Origin: Labrenzia sp. DG1229
Lineage (GTDB): Bacteria; Pseudomonadota; Alphaproteobacteria; Rhizobiales; Stappiaceae
Length of the DNA: 34,622 nt
Assembly (NCBI RefSeq): GCF_000521215.1
Contig: NZ_KI928916.1
Location: 320,245 to 354,866 of the forward strand
Reading direction: 5' to 3'
The translations under genes were made by a program, and so were the position numbers. This document shows, piece by piece, positions 6,774 to 14,773 of the stretch (position 1 is the stretch's first letter; every line of letters begins with the position of its first letter). The notes under the pieces were generated by a model. The model made no database searches, had not been told where the DNA came from, and worked only from the letters and a program-made list of their open reading frames with translations.

Positions 6774-7769
6774 TCAAAGTCGCGGCTGATCGTTGGTGAC
6801 GCAGTGAATGCCGCCGCCGCCGTCGGCGATCGACCAGGCATCGACCAGGTGGACCTGCCGGTCCGGAAAATAGCGCTGCAGATGTTGCTTGAGGTCCCGG
6901 TCCGCCGCCGCGTCCAATTCACTCATGGCGACAATATAGCCGTCACCGACCAGCCAGTTCACATCGCCGGGATACCATTCCACGTTGAAGCCTGCCGCCT
7001 GTAGATCTTCGGCGAGGCGCAGTTCCGGTTGGTCCTGTGTATCGGCAATCGCCACCGTCGTGGCGTTTATGAACCGCGCTGATCCGTCAATGTGACCTGT
7101 CGTGAGATCGTCGGGATGATGGCCATAGGACCAGATGATCTCTGTCAGTCCCAGAGCCTCTTTAAGTATGCGCTCGTGTTCAGACCGGGACAGCCCCGGA
7201 TTGCGCTGATCCTGACAATCCCAGTTCAGCATGGCGATGCCTGAACCGTTGACCTCCAGGTTGCCCTTTTCAAGCACGTAATCCGTCAAGTCCACGACGT
7301 TCAAGCCAAGCAGGCCGGCGACCTGGTCCGGTACCTTGTTGTCCTGCCGGTACTCGGCACCGGTTGTTCCGTCCCAGCCGGTAAAGGCCCAGTTCTGAAC
7401 CCAGACGGTTTCACCATCGGTCAGGTAGATCGGGCCGTTGTCGCGCATCCACGCATTGTCGACCGCGACCTGGTGCCAGGTGATGTTCGCTGTCGTGACG
7501 CCCCGTTTCGCCAGAAAGTCCGCCGCAGCCCTCTGTTCCTTTTCCGTGCCGGTGAGAAGGTGCACGTTTTCATACCTCTGCACAGCCCGGATGATATCCG
7601 CAAAAGCCGGGCGCAAGGCAGTCTCGTATCTGCCCGGCCACTGCATCCAGACCGCGGCCTGCGGCTCCCATTCCGCCGGAACCCTGGGCGTGGCTGCGGC
7701 CTCACCCACGGAGGTCAAAAGCAGACCTGCCAGAGCCGCTCCCAGAAACTGTAACCTGCGGGACTGCAT
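6774..7769 (-). CDS. agmatine deiminase / peptidyl-arginine deiminase family protein, exported
   Basis: 331 residues. The N-terminus (MQSRRLQFLGAALAGLLLTS.., about 1-26) looks like a signal peptide, unusual because agmatine deiminase (AguA) is normally cytoplasmic. The mature part shows the guanidino-group-modifying fold: WEPQAAVWMQWPGR at the start, DNAWMRDNGP (substrate-binding Asp and Arg), TGHIDG with the catalytic His, and GGGGIHCVTNDQP near the end with the catalytic Cys. These residues support hydrolysis of a guanidino compound such as agmatine to N-carbamoylputrescine plus ammonia; peptidyl-arginine is the alternative. It is the last of three minus-strand genes with gaps of 78 and 44 bases. 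No putrescine genes are adjacent. Confident in the family, not in the substrate. Confidence 0.88.
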   Translation of the reverse strand: MQSRRLQFLGAALAGLLLTSVGEAAATPRVPAEWEPQAAVWMQWPGRYETALRPAFADIIRAVQRYENVHLLTGTEKEQRAAADFLAKRGVTTANITWHQVAVDNAWMRDNGPIYLTDGETVWVQNWAFTGWDGTTGAEYRQDNKVPDQVAGLLGLNVVDLTDYVLEKGNLEVNGSGIAMLNWDCQDQRNPGLSRSEHERILKEALGLTEIIWSYGHHPDDLTTGHIDGSARFINATTVAIADTQDQPELRLAEDLQAAGFNVEWYPGDVNWLVGDGYIVAMSELDAAADRDLKQHLQRYFPDRQVHLVDAWSIADGGGGIHCVTNDQPRL

Positions 7770-7847
7770 TGAATTCTCGCATTGCTTTGACGCCGGAACG
7801 CCAGCGGGAGCTCCGGTCCTCGTTGTTTCATGAATCGCACCGATCGG

Positions 7848-8135
7848 TCAGTGCCCCTGAAGACCGCGCTTCAGATCCTCCAGATTGAGCACCGGCATGA
7901 TGTCGATCTGTGCACCGAGGCTTTCCATCAGGGGTTCGTTGTAGCGGGTGAGGTTCGCCTGATCGGTTTCCTCGAAGTAGATCGTACCGGCACGCATGCC
8001 GTCCTTCATGTAGAAATAGGCGTCATGGGCGCCTGTGTCTGCAATCAGTTTTTCAATTGCGGCACCTATTGTGTGCCGGGCACCTGCCTTGTTGCCCGCC
8101 TCGGTGGGGATCTTGAACGTCATCATCAGGCGCAT
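7848..8135 (-). CDS. small conserved protein of unknown function
   Basis: 95 residues, no signal peptide or membrane segment. AAAGGGAG seven bases before ATG 8135 is a strong ribosome site, so the gene is probably real. Alternating strands and helices (MTFKIPTEAG.., AIEKLIADTG, AYFYMKDGMRAGTIYFEE, IDIMPVLNLEDL) look like a one-domain dimeric alpha/beta-barrel protein of the kind often annotated as DUF3303-like. I do not recognise a function. It lies between the IalB/DUF1176 protein (44 bases upstream) and the agmatine deiminase (78 bases downstream), probably in one transcript. Confidence 0.7.
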   Translation of the reverse strand: MRLMMTFKIPTEAGNKAGARHTIGAAIEKLIADTGAHDAYFYMKDGMRAGTIYFEETDQANLTRYNEPLMESLGAQIDIMPVLNLEDLKRGLQGH

Positions 8136-8179
8136 GTGCTGTCTCCCTTTGGTTCCGGATCGGTTTTCACGGCATGCGG

Positions 8180-9349
8180 TCAGCCGCCCATTTCGTCGAT
8201 GGTCCAGCTGAGCGGCCAGCCCTCCGGCGCTCCGAAGACGCCGTCGCAGCTTGATTTTTCCAGATATTCGACGAGTTCGTAGTCGCCGCTTTCCGCCATC
8301 ACCTCATGCCGCTCGAAGGCGCCGCAGTCCAAATTGGCCGAATAGTAGGTGGTGCCGGTGACCTGACCCGTATCGGGATCATAAAAGAGATTGTTGACCA
8401 GGGCATGATTGGGCTGGTTGAAATCCGGCGGCGTTTCGAATTCCTTCCATTCGTCGAGGGACGGATTGAACGGAATGTGGACAGCCATGAAATAGGGCAC
8501 ATTGGCATCGGCAGCGGTGCAGGGCACGATCCAGGTCTCCACGTCGCCCTGTGCAAAATACTGCGCACCATAGGCCGGCAGGGTCTCGGCCAGCTTGCAG
8601 TTCAGGGTGCGGTAACCCATCATCTGGACAGATTCCGGCAGCTCTTCGACCGTATAGACGAGGCCCCTCGGCCCTGAAGACGCGTCCTGTGACGGCATCA
8701 CCGGGGCGGGAACGTCGTTTGGCGGCGGCGGCGCAGCAGCAGTTTCGGGCTCCTTGGGAGCAGGCGGGGGCATTGTGGCAGCCGGAGCAATCGCCGTTGC
8801 ACTGTCCGCAGGAACACCCCCCCAGGCGACGACGGCATCCAGACGGCCGATCCGGTCCTGCTGTTCGTCCATTTTCAGGAGCGCGTGGGTCAGCCCTGAG
8901 AGCCTCACCCGGTAGATGAGGGTGCCGGTCGAGCCGCCATAGTCGATCTCGACACGGGCACTCACGCCGCGGCGCAGTTTTTCGATCAGGTCCCGGTCGG
9001 CCTCGCCGCCGAAGGTTATTTCATTGCCGGTGTAGATCTTGGCGGCCTTGCCGAAATAGCCGTAATTGTCTTCTTCCAGGCTTTCGATCTCGATGCGGGC
9101 ACGCATGCCGACATCCAGTTTTGTGGTCGGGCGCAAGGTGACGAAGACATCGCTTCCGGGCTTCACGCCGCGTTCAAGCTTCAGCTTGAAGGCCTCGTCA
9201 TTCGAGCTCTCGCCTTGCGTCTCGGCAATGCAGTAGGTCTTTTCATCACAGCGGACGGACCAGTCGCCATAGTCTGTCCTGGCCAGTTCGGCGGAAACCG
9301 GTCCGGCGAGGCAAATCGAAAAACAGGCGGCAATGAATAGTCTCGTCAC
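8180..9349 (-). CDS. exported IalB-like / DUF1176 two-domain protein
   Basis: The open frame begins at 9403, but I choose the GTG at 9349: it has AAGGGGG six bases upstream and begins a clean signal peptide (MTRLFIAACFSICLAGPVSA). The 389-residue product has two parts. Residues 21-175 resemble the invasion-associated locus B family (TDYGDWSVRCDEKTYCIAET, then a beta-rich domain). A Pro/Ala/Thr-rich linker (about 190-230) joins it to residues 235-389, which look like a DUF1176-type domain (GYRTLNCKLAETLPAYGAQY.., paired cysteines, ESGDYELVEYLEKSSCDGV, GWPLSWTIDEM). Probably periplasmic and disulphide-bonded. Function unknown; IalB relatives are linked to host association in Bartonella and Brucella but are common in free-living species. 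First gene of the minus-strand trio. Confidence 0.75.
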   Translation of the reverse strand: MTRLFIAACFSICLAGPVSAELARTDYGDWSVRCDEKTYCIAETQGESSNDEAFKLKLERGVKPGSDVFVTLRPTTKLDVGMRARIEIESLEEDNYGYFGKAAKIYTGNEITFGGEADRDLIEKLRRGVSARVEIDYGGSTGTLIYRVRLSGLTHALLKMDEQQDRIGRLDAVVAWGGVPADSATAIAPAATMPPPAPKEPETAAAPPPPNDVPAPVMPSQDASSGPRGLVYTVEELPESVQMMGYRTLNCKLAETLPAYGAQYFAQGDVETWIVPCTAADANVPYFMAVHIPFNPSLDEWKEFETPPDFNQPNHALVNNLFYDPDTGQVTGTTYYSANLDCGAFERHEVMAESGDYELVEYLEKSSCDGVFGAPEGWPLSWTIDEMGG

Positions 9350-9406
9350 GCAATCCCCCTTGCCGAAGCGATTCATCGTCCAAAGCCCGGCACTTGCCAG
9401 CATGGC

Positions 9407-9420
9407 GCGGGAATTCCCGC
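9407..9420. promoter_or_regulatory. perfect 14-base palindrome, possible operator
   Basis: GCGGGAATTCCCGC is perfectly self-complementary and ends 58 bases upstream of the GTG start at 9349, where a promoter of the IalB-like gene would be. A second dyad with related half-sites (ATTTCC..GGAAAT) follows within 30 bases. No known regulator is matched. Confidence 0.4.
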
Positions 9421-9668
9421 TGTCAAACGAGATTTCCGGTTAGCGGGAAATGATTTGGCGGCGCAAGGCCTGTCGAGACTTGTAAATCTGGCACGACTGA
9501 CCGGAAATCCGCGGTTGCCTAAAAAAAAATTCGCCGACCCTGCCTTGTGCCGGGTTTCGTCGTGATGTCCGGATCAGGTCCGGTACGGTGAGACGTGTTT
9601 GGCAACTGTGTTTGTCTCAATCTGACTGGCGGCCTCCGAGGTAACGATTGTGGCTCTCTGGCAGCGAG

Positions 9669-9695
9669 TGGATCCCCGATCAAGTCGGGGATGAC
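9669..9695 (+). repeat. REP-type palindrome, copy 1
   Basis: Core ATCCCCGA-TCAAG-TCGGGGAT (9672-9692): 8-base perfect arms around a 5-base loop. With flanks it is a 27-base unit identical to copy 4 in the same orientation, and the similarity extends outward (GGCAGCGA upstream, TAT downstream; about 39 of 41 bases). This is the widespread alphaproteobacterial extragenic palindrome family. Confidence 0.85.
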
Positions 9696-9776
9696 TTATG
9701 AGTTTGGAGCCACGCACGATACAAGGCATTGCCGCTACGGCATTTAGCGAGCGCTGGTCAGCGGCGATACACGGAA

Positions 9777-9797
9777 GCCCCGGATCAAGTCCGGGGC
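9777..9797 (+). repeat. REP-type palindrome, copy 2 (variant)
   Basis: GCCCCGGA-TCAAG-TCCGGGGC: perfect 8-base arms around the same TCAAG loop, with compensating changes in both arms relative to copy 1. Paired changes that keep the stem intact argue that the folded form is what is maintained. Confidence 0.75.
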
Positions 9798-9838
9798 GGC
9801 GCGTTGTTTTGGGGCGAGGCATCGGAACCAACCAGCAA

Positions 9839-9865
9839 GTCATCCCCGACTTGATCGGGGATCCA
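9839..9865 (-). repeat. REP-type palindrome, copy 3, left boundary of GIY-YIG module
   Basis: The 27-base unit begins GTCATCCCCGACTTGATCGG and is the exact reverse complement of copies 1 and 4. It starts 24 bases past the stop codon of the GIY-YIG gene. The preceding bases (GGCATCGGAA..AAGTC) are shared with copy 5. Confidence 0.85.
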
Positions 9866-9889
9866 ATCCACCTGTCAACATGCACGAGG

Positions 9890-10177
9890 CTATCGGTTCA
9901 GATCCTCATAGAGATCCCGCAATTCCGGATTGTGTTTTTCTATGGCCTGGATCTTCCAGTCCCGTGGCCAGCGCTTCAGACGTTTTTCACGTGCGATCGC
10001 TGCATCCGGGCTGTCGAAGATTTCATAACATGCCAGTCGGGTAACGTCATATCGCCGGGTTAAGACACTCGCGGTCTTCTCCCTGTGCTCATGAACACGC
10101 CGCGCCAGGTCATTGGTAACACCGGTGTAAAGAGTTCCGTTCTGGCGGCTGGCGAGGATATAGACGTAAAACGCCAT
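9890..10177 (-). CDS. GIY-YIG nuclease superfamily protein (YhbQ/UPF0213-like)
   Basis: 95 residues made up of one GIY-YIG domain. The diagnostic motifs are YVYILASRQNGTLYTGVTNDL (the GIY..YIG pair here as YVY..YTG), RRVHEHREK with the conserved Arg and His, and REKRLKRWPRDWKIQAIEK containing the family's catalytic Glu region. Such proteins cut DNA in repair, restriction or mobile introns; the role of small stand-alone ones is mostly unknown. There is no good ribosome site before ATG 10177 and no room for a separate promoter, because a REP palindrome ends the leader 19 bases upstream. A second REP copy in opposite orientation follows the stop. The gene is therefore enclosed by perfect 27-base inverted repeats, suggesting a small mobile or REP-associated module. 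Confidence 0.85.
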   Translation of the reverse strand: MAFYVYILASRQNGTLYTGVTNDLARRVHEHREKTASVLTRRYDVTRLACYEIFDSPDAAIAREKRLKRWPRDWKIQAIEKHNPELRDLYEDLNR

Positions 10178-10196
10178 TCCCGGTTGTGGCAGCGAC

Positions 10197-10223
10197 TGGA
10201 TCCCCGATCAAGTCGGGGATGAC
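10197..10223 (+). repeat. REP-type palindrome, copy 4, right boundary of GIY-YIG module
   Basis: Core ATCCCCGA-TCAAG-TCGGGGAT at 10200-10220. It is identical to copy 1 and inverted with respect to copy 3, so copies 3 and 4 form 27-base inverted repeats around 331 bases containing the GIY-YIG gene. Confidence 0.85.
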
Positions 10224-10300
10224 CTATTTCCAGAGCGCAAATCCTGCCCGGGTGATGGTGTTGAACCACTGACCCGAGGCACCAATGATGTAGCTGCCTT

Positions 10301-10828
10301 TCAGATCTGGAACTCTTCAAGTATATGGCCGGTCTCGTAACTTTTTGTCCCGATGCACTTGAATTGGGTGTTGCACTCCGTGTCTCCGAACAGGCGTACA
10401 CCACTGCCAAGAACGATTGGAGACCTCTTGAGACGGAGGCGATCAATCAAGTTCATTTTCAGAAGCGACCCGGCGAATGAACCTCCGCCGCACAGGTAGA
10501 CAGGCCCCGGCGCATTTGATTTCAACTCCTGCAGGGCTTCTTTCGTTGTCGTGCGCTCGATTTCGATGTCCTTTTCCCCTGGGCAGTGAAGTCCACTGGA
10601 AAAAACTATGGTCCTCATATGCCCATACGGGTTCTGACCCGGCTCAAGTCCGAACCGGTAACCGAATTCGTAGGTCGCACGTCCCATGATCGCCGTGGTG
10701 TATTCGCCAATGCGGGCAAAATAATCGTCGACCACCTGCCCCTCATGTGCAAATTTCGAAATGTTCCCGAAAGGACCGGAGATAAAGCCGTCCAATGACA
10801 CGGCAACGTCATAGATGATTGGATGCAT
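10301..10828 (-). CDS. dihydrofolate reductase / RibD C-terminal-like family protein
   Basis: 175 residues of the RibD C-terminal fold, an NADPH-binding reductase fold shared with dihydrofolate reductase. Visible features are the N-terminal strand IIYDVAVSLDGFISGPFGNI, the ATYEFGYRFG region after GRATYE (residues about 48-56, the typical MGRxTYE motif), and VYLCGGGSFAGSLLKMNLID, matching the family's GGG nucleotide-binding loop. The C-terminus has the usual PIVLGSGVRLFG segment. Members are often annotated as deaminase-reductase or DHFR-family proteins with unknown substrate. It stands alone between REP copy 4 and a gene-poor stretch and starts at ATG 10828. Confidence 0.85.
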   Translation of the reverse strand: MHPIIYDVAVSLDGFISGPFGNISKFAHEGQVVDDYFARIGEYTTAIMGRATYEFGYRFGLEPGQNPYGHMRTIVFSSGLHCPGEKDIEIERTTTKEALQELKSNAPGPVYLCGGGSFAGSLLKMNLIDRLRLKRSPIVLGSGVRLFGDTECNTQFKCIGTKSYETGHILEEFQI

Positions 10829-11242
10829 GATGTGCTCCGCATGTCATACCAACCATCACTGACAAGAGACTGTCCGACGTCGTGTCCCGATCGTGCACCC
10901 AGGCTGTTGCGAAAGATGGCCAGGTTGGCCGTTCAAGCAATGCAACGATGTCCGAAGAGCCGGAAAATGACACAAAAAAACGCGAATTGTGCCTGTTCAG
11001 CTGCTTCGCAAGTCCTGGACCATGACCACATAGACCTGCGAAATTGCCTCATTGAAGAAGCTCACTTCGTGGTCAAACAGGGGCATGTCAATGATGGCTG
11101 GTTTAAGTACCAGGCGCCCGAAGGCGAAATTTGAATCGGCACTTACCTGATCATCAGCAGAGCACTCCTCTTTGTGCCGCGACGCTATACCAGCCTGATT
11201 ATCGCGTCAAACGAGTATCCCGAATTGACCGCAAAGTCGTAA

Positions 11243-11461
11243 GACCTATCCATCGCCAACCTGCGTAGGTGCAGTTTCATCCACATCTGCCTTGCCGTCG
11301 GCACGGTTGCCTCCGGCGGCATCGGCTCTTCCAGCGGTCAGGTCTTCACGATCTATGGCGACACTGTTGACCGGGCGACCCGGCTTGAGGCACACGGCAA
11401 GGTGTTGGGAACGATGATCCTGATGGATGAAGAGGTAGCCAGCCGCGTGAGCAAGGGTTGA
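11243..11461 (+). pseudogene. remnant of a class III adenylate/guanylate cyclase
   Basis: The frame after the TAA at 11240-11242 encodes AVGTVASGGIGSSSGQVFTI followed by YGDTVDRATRLEAHGK and LGTMILMDEEVASRV. This matches the C-terminal half of a class III nucleotide cyclase domain, where GDTVNxAARLE is the hallmark motif and is here altered to GDTVDRATRLE. The N-terminal half with the metal-binding Asp residues is absent, there is no ribosome site or start codon in a sensible place, and in-frame stops lie upstream. I read it as a truncated, non-functional gene end. Stop at 11459-11461. Confidence 0.7.
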
Positions 11462-11650
11462 AGCGCTTTCCGCGGGGCAGGAGCTGAAGTCAATGTCAGG
11501 CTCTGTGGATGTGTATGCGCAGGTGTGAGGGGTTCAATCTCCACGCTGCCCCGGCCTCGAGCTGCAGCCTGTTTGCGGCATATCACCGAGGTTCTTGCTA
11601 AGCAGCAAGCGGCAGCTCGTAAGGGGTAAGGCATCGGAAACACGAAGTAA

Positions 11651-11677
11651 GTCATCCCCGGCTTGATCGGGGATCCA
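11651..11677 (-). repeat. REP-type palindrome, copy 5
   Basis: Same orientation as copy 3, differing at one of 27 bases (GGCTTGA for GACTTGA), which introduces one mismatch into the stem. The upstream flank (GGCATCGGAAAC..AAGTC) also resembles that of copy 3. It lies just past the uvrB stop at 11703. Confidence 0.8.
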
Positions 11678-11702
11678 CTCGTTCCCAGAGCTGTTGGAAG
11701 GA

Positions 11703-14684
11703 CTACTGCCCCGGCCGCCCGCTCTTCTTCGGCCGGCCGCGCCGTTTCTTCTCGTCCGCCGGATCTTCATAGGACCCCGCGCCGATCTTGCCGCGCCGCA
11801 CAGGCTGCACCGGATCATCATTGCCGAGGGGAACTTCCGTCCGACCAACCGTCATCTCGTCCAGCGTGTTCTTGCGCACCTTTGCGCTCGGCGATGGAGG
11901 TGCCTTGGATGACTTGGCGCGGGCGCGGTCCCTTGCGGTTTCCTTTTTCTTGCCGCTGGCGCCTTCCTTGGTGCCGCCGGCGCCAAATTTCTTGGCGCCT
12001 CTGAAGCCGCCGGTCCTGGCGTCGACGTCTGACTGGCGGGCCATGGCGTCGTCGGCAACGGCGAGTTCGGTTTCCTGGAGGCGCTTGATTTCGTCGCGCA
12101 GGCGTGCGGCGGTCTCGAAGTCGAGATCGGCAGCGGCGTCGCGCATCTGCTTTTCCAGATCCTCGATATGGGCGGCAAGATTGTGGCCCACGAGAGAGCC
12201 TTCCTCGGCAAAGCCGGCATCCACGGTGACATGGTCCTGCTCGTAGACGCTGTCGAGAATGTCGGCGATGTCGCGCTTGACGCTTTCCGGGGTGATGCCG
12301 TGCTCTTCGTTGTAGCTTAGCTGCTTTTCCCGGCGGCGGTTGGTTTCGGCAATGGCCCGCTCCATGGAGCCGGTCATGTTGTCCGCGTAGAGAATGACCT
12401 TGCCTTCGACGTTACGCGCCGCGCGGCCGATGGTCTGGATCAGCGAGGTTTCCGAACGCAGGAAACCTTCCTTGTCGGCATCCAGGATCGCGACCAGCGC
12501 ACATTCCGGAATGTCGAGACCTTCGCGCAGCAGGTTGATGCCGACCAGAACGTCGAAGGCGCCGAGGCGCAGGTCCCGAAGGATTTCAATGCGTTCCAGC
12601 GTGTCGATGTCCGAGTGCATGTAGCGCACACGCACGCCGTTTTCATGCAGGTACTCCGTCAGGTCCTCCGCCATGCGCTTGGTCAGCGTGGTCACCAGCG
12701 TTCGATAGCCTTTCCGGGCGACCTCGCGCACTTCACCCAGCAGATCGTCCACCTGGCTTGTGGCGGGGCGGATTTCAACCGGCGGATCGATCAGGCCGGT
12801 CGGACGGATGACCTGTTCGGCGAAGATCCCGCCGGACTGTTCCATCTCCCAGGAGCCGGGTGTCGCCGAGACGGCGACGGATTGCGGCCGCATCGCGTTC
12901 CATTCCTCGAAGCGCAGCGGGCGGTTGTCCATGCAGGAGGGCAGGCGGAAGCCGTATTCGGCGAGCGTCGCCTTGCGGCGGAAGTCGCCCCGGTACATGG
13001 CGCCGATCTGCGGAATGGTGACGTGGCTCTCGTCGGTGAAGACGATGGCGTTGTCCGGCAGATACTCAAAAAGGGTGGGCGGCGGCTCGCCCGGCTTGCG
13101 GCCGGTAAGGTAGCGTGAATAGTTCTCGATGCCGGCGCAGGAGCCGGTCGCCTCCAGCATTTCCAGGTCGAACATGGTGCGCTGTTCGAGGCGCTGAGCC
13201 TCCAGCAGGCGGCCGTGATTGTTGAGTTCCTCCAGCCGGTGCTTCAGCTCGTCCTTGATCGACTTGATTGCCTGGTTCAGCGTCGGCTTGGGCGTGACAT
13301 AGTGCGAATTGGCGTAGATCTTGACGCTTTTCAGCTCACCCGATTTCCTGCCGGTGAGCGGGTCGAACTCGGTGATCGACTCGATCTCGTCACCAAACAG
13401 CGAAATGCGCCAGGCTCGGTCCTCGTAGTGAGCCGGGAACAGCTCGATCGTGTCGCCTCGCACACGGAAAGCGCCGCGCTGGAAGGCGGCATCGTTGCGC
13501 TTGTATTGCAGAGCGACCAGATCGGCGATCAACTGGCGCTGGTCGATGCGTTCGCCGACCTCGATGGCGAAGGTCATTGCCGTATAGGTCTCGACCGAGC
13601 CGATACCGTAGATGCAGGAAACCGAGGCGACGATGATGACGTCGTCGCGTTCCAGGAGCGAGCGTGTGGCCGAGTGGCGCATGCGGTCGATCTGCTCGTT
13701 GATCGAGCTTTCCTTCTCGATATAGGTGTCCGTGCGCGGCACATAGGCTTCCGGCTGGTAGTAGTCGTAGTAGGAGACGAAATACTCGACCGCGTTGTCC
13801 GGGAAGAAGGATTTGAACTCGCCGTAAAGCTGGGCAGCGAGGGTCTTGTTGGGCGCGAGGATCAGGGCCGGGCGCTGGGTGCGGGAAATCACCTGCGCCA
13901 TGGTATAGGTCTTGCCCGAGCCTGTGACGCCGAGCAGCACCTGGGTCTGTTCGCCGGTCTCCATGCCTTCAACCAGTTCGGCGATGGCGGTCGGCTGGTC
14001 ACCCTTGGGTTGATACTCGGACTTCAGGTCGATTTCGACCCCGCCCTCCGACTTTGCCGGTCGATCCGGCCGGTGCGGCACCCACATTTCACCGTTCTTG
14101 TGGAGCGGGTTGCCCGACTCAATCAGCGCCGACAAGGCCTCCACCGTGGCAGTTGCACCCTGGTTGCCGCCCAGATCACCGTAGCGGCCATCCGCCGCTG
14201 TTTTCTTCTTGTTGTCCTTCTTGTGCTGCTTGAGCTTTTCCTCAAGCTGTTCCGCCTCTTCCAGCGACATGTCCAGCCCGGCAACCGGCATCAGCCCGCC
14301 CGCGGCCCTTTCGCGCGCGCTGTCAGCCTTGCCGATGGAGGTTCCCCGGGCCGACTTTGTTGGTTTGGACGGCTTTTCGGTTGCGGCTCGGCGCGCTGCA
14401 ACTCCCTTTGCGGACTTGCCGGAGGCAAGGTCCATGGCGTTGCTCTCCGCCTCGCCACTGGAGGTGCCGCGTGCGGATTTGGTCGGTTTGTCTTCTTTGG
14501 GTGCAGCTTTCCTGACTGCAGCCTTTTTCGAAGCAGGTTTTTCAGCCTCCTCGGCAATCTCGGCAGCCCAATCGCTGATGGAACCGGAAAGGGGCGCGCC
14601 GGAAAGCGGCTTCTGAGGCGCTTCGCCGAACCCTTCGGGTGCGGAGGTGTCTTCGGAACGGGTTTTGGAGGAACGCTTCTGCAT
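11703..14684 (-). CDS. uvrB: UvrB, excinuclease ABC subunit B with long extensions
   Basis: 993 residues from ATG 14684 (a GTG at 14708 is a weaker alternative), against about 670 for E. coli UvrB. The helicase-like core begins near 216 ([20 protein letters not shown]), with P-loop GVTGSGKT at 252-259, [12 protein letters not shown] in the beta-hairpin region that clamps damaged [26 protein letters not shown] and QTIGRAARN motifs, and a C-terminal UVR domain ([20 protein letters not shown]) that binds UvrA/UvrC. The N-terminal 215 residues are low-complexity and basic, with [10 protein letters not shown] appearing twice (about 66 and 107). The C-terminus is Lys/Gly-rich and ends [13 protein letters not shown], resembling an AT-hook. 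It acts in nucleotide excision repair, loading at lesions found by UvrA and recruiting UvrC. No alphaproteobacterial LexA box (GTTC-N7-GTTC) was seen upstream. Confidence 0.97.
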   Translation of the reverse strand: MQKRSSKTRSEDTSAPEGFGEAPQKPLSGAPLSGSISDWAAEIAEEAEKPASKKAAVRKAAPKEDKPTKSARGTSSGEAESNAMDLASGKSAKGVAARRAATEKPSKPTKSARGTSIGKADSARERAAGGLMPVAGLDMSLEEAEQLEEKLKQHKKDNKKKTAADGRYGDLGGNQGATATVEALSALIESGNPLHKNGEMWVPHRPDRPAKSEGGVEIDLKSEYQPKGDQPTAIAELVEGMETGEQTQVLLGVTGSGKTYTMAQVISRTQRPALILAPNKTLAAQLYGEFKSFFPDNAVEYFVSYYDYYQPEAYVPRTDTYIEKESSINEQIDRMRHSATRSLLERDDVIIVASVSCIYGIGSVETYTAMTFAIEVGERIDQRQLIADLVALQYKRNDAAFQRGAFRVRGDTIELFPAHYEDRAWRISLFGDEIESITEFDPLTGRKSGELKSVKIYANSHYVTPKPTLNQAIKSIKDELKHRLEELNNHGRLLEAQRLEQRTMFDLEMLEATGSCAGIENYSRYLTGRKPGEPPPTLFEYLPDNAIVFTDESHVTIPQIGAMYRGDFRRKATLAEYGFRLPSCMDNRPLRFEEWNAMRPQSVAVSATPGSWEMEQSGGIFAEQVIRPTGLIDPPVEIRPATSQVDDLLGEVREVARKGYRTLVTTLTKRMAEDLTEYLHENGVRVRYMHSDIDTLERIEILRDLRLGAFDVLVGINLLREGLDIPECALVAILDADKEGFLRSETSLIQTIGRAARNVEGKVILYADNMTGSMERAIAETNRRREKQLSYNEEHGITPESVKRDIADILDSVYEQDHVTVDAGFAEEGSLVGHNLAAHIEDLEKQMRDAAADLDFETAARLRDEIKRLQETELAVADDAMARQSDVDARTGGFRGAKKFGAGGTKEGASGKKKETARDRARAKSSKAPPSPSAKVRKNTLDEMTVGRTEVPLGNDDPVQPVRRGKIGAGSYEDPADEKKRRGRPKKSGRPGQ

Positions 14685-14719
14685 GGCTGCAATATGGTCC
14701 GGTTCCACGCGCGAGAAAA

Positions 14720-14773
14720 GGGGGCAGGGGCCAGTTCCGGCAGGTTTTCAGGACTTCCTGTCAGTCTCCTGAC
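14720..14773 (+). repeat. 54-base dispersed repeat, copy A
   Basis: Ungapped alignment with 18778-18831 gives about 40 of 54 matching bases, including an identical central TTTTCAGGAC (14745-14754). Both copies are intergenic. Copy A runs into the left arm of the long inverted repeat at 14755-14800. Confidence 0.55.

Larger units (their letters stand above)
9350..9889. other. intergenic, repeat-bearing region
   Basis: 540 bases with no supported gene. The left part holds a palindrome (9407-9420) and a smaller inverted repeat (ATTTCC..GGAAAT around 9431-9450) upstream of the IalB-like gene. From 9660 on it is occupied by three REP-type palindromes. The sequence between these (9700-9775, 9800-9838) shows nothing recognisable. 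Confidence 0.6.
10829..11702. other. gene-poor stretch with decayed remnants
   Basis: 874 bases with no intact gene. It contains an adenylate cyclase fragment at 11243-11461 and a REP copy at 11651-11677. A minus-strand frame from about 11200 to 10983 (containing IIDMPLFDHEVSFFNEAISQ) looks protein-like but has no start codon near its beginning, and I cannot assign it. A plus-strand frame at 10823-11134 also lacks similarity. The region reads as a deletion or decay zone. Confidence 0.55.

Noticed and set aside
8180..9403. Longer start of the IalB/DUF1176 protein at 9403
   Set aside because: The extra 18 residues would precede the signal peptide and lack a ribosome site, whereas GTG 9349 has AAGGGGG at ideal distance.
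10823..11134. Plus-strand open frame of 103 codons in the gene-poor gap
   Set aside because: No recognisable similarity or ribosome site; a minus-strand frame over the same bases looks equally protein-like, so neither is supported.
9669..11677. CRISPR array
   Set aside because: The repeats are palindromes in both orientations at irregular spacing with related flanks, which fits REP elements; no cas genes.
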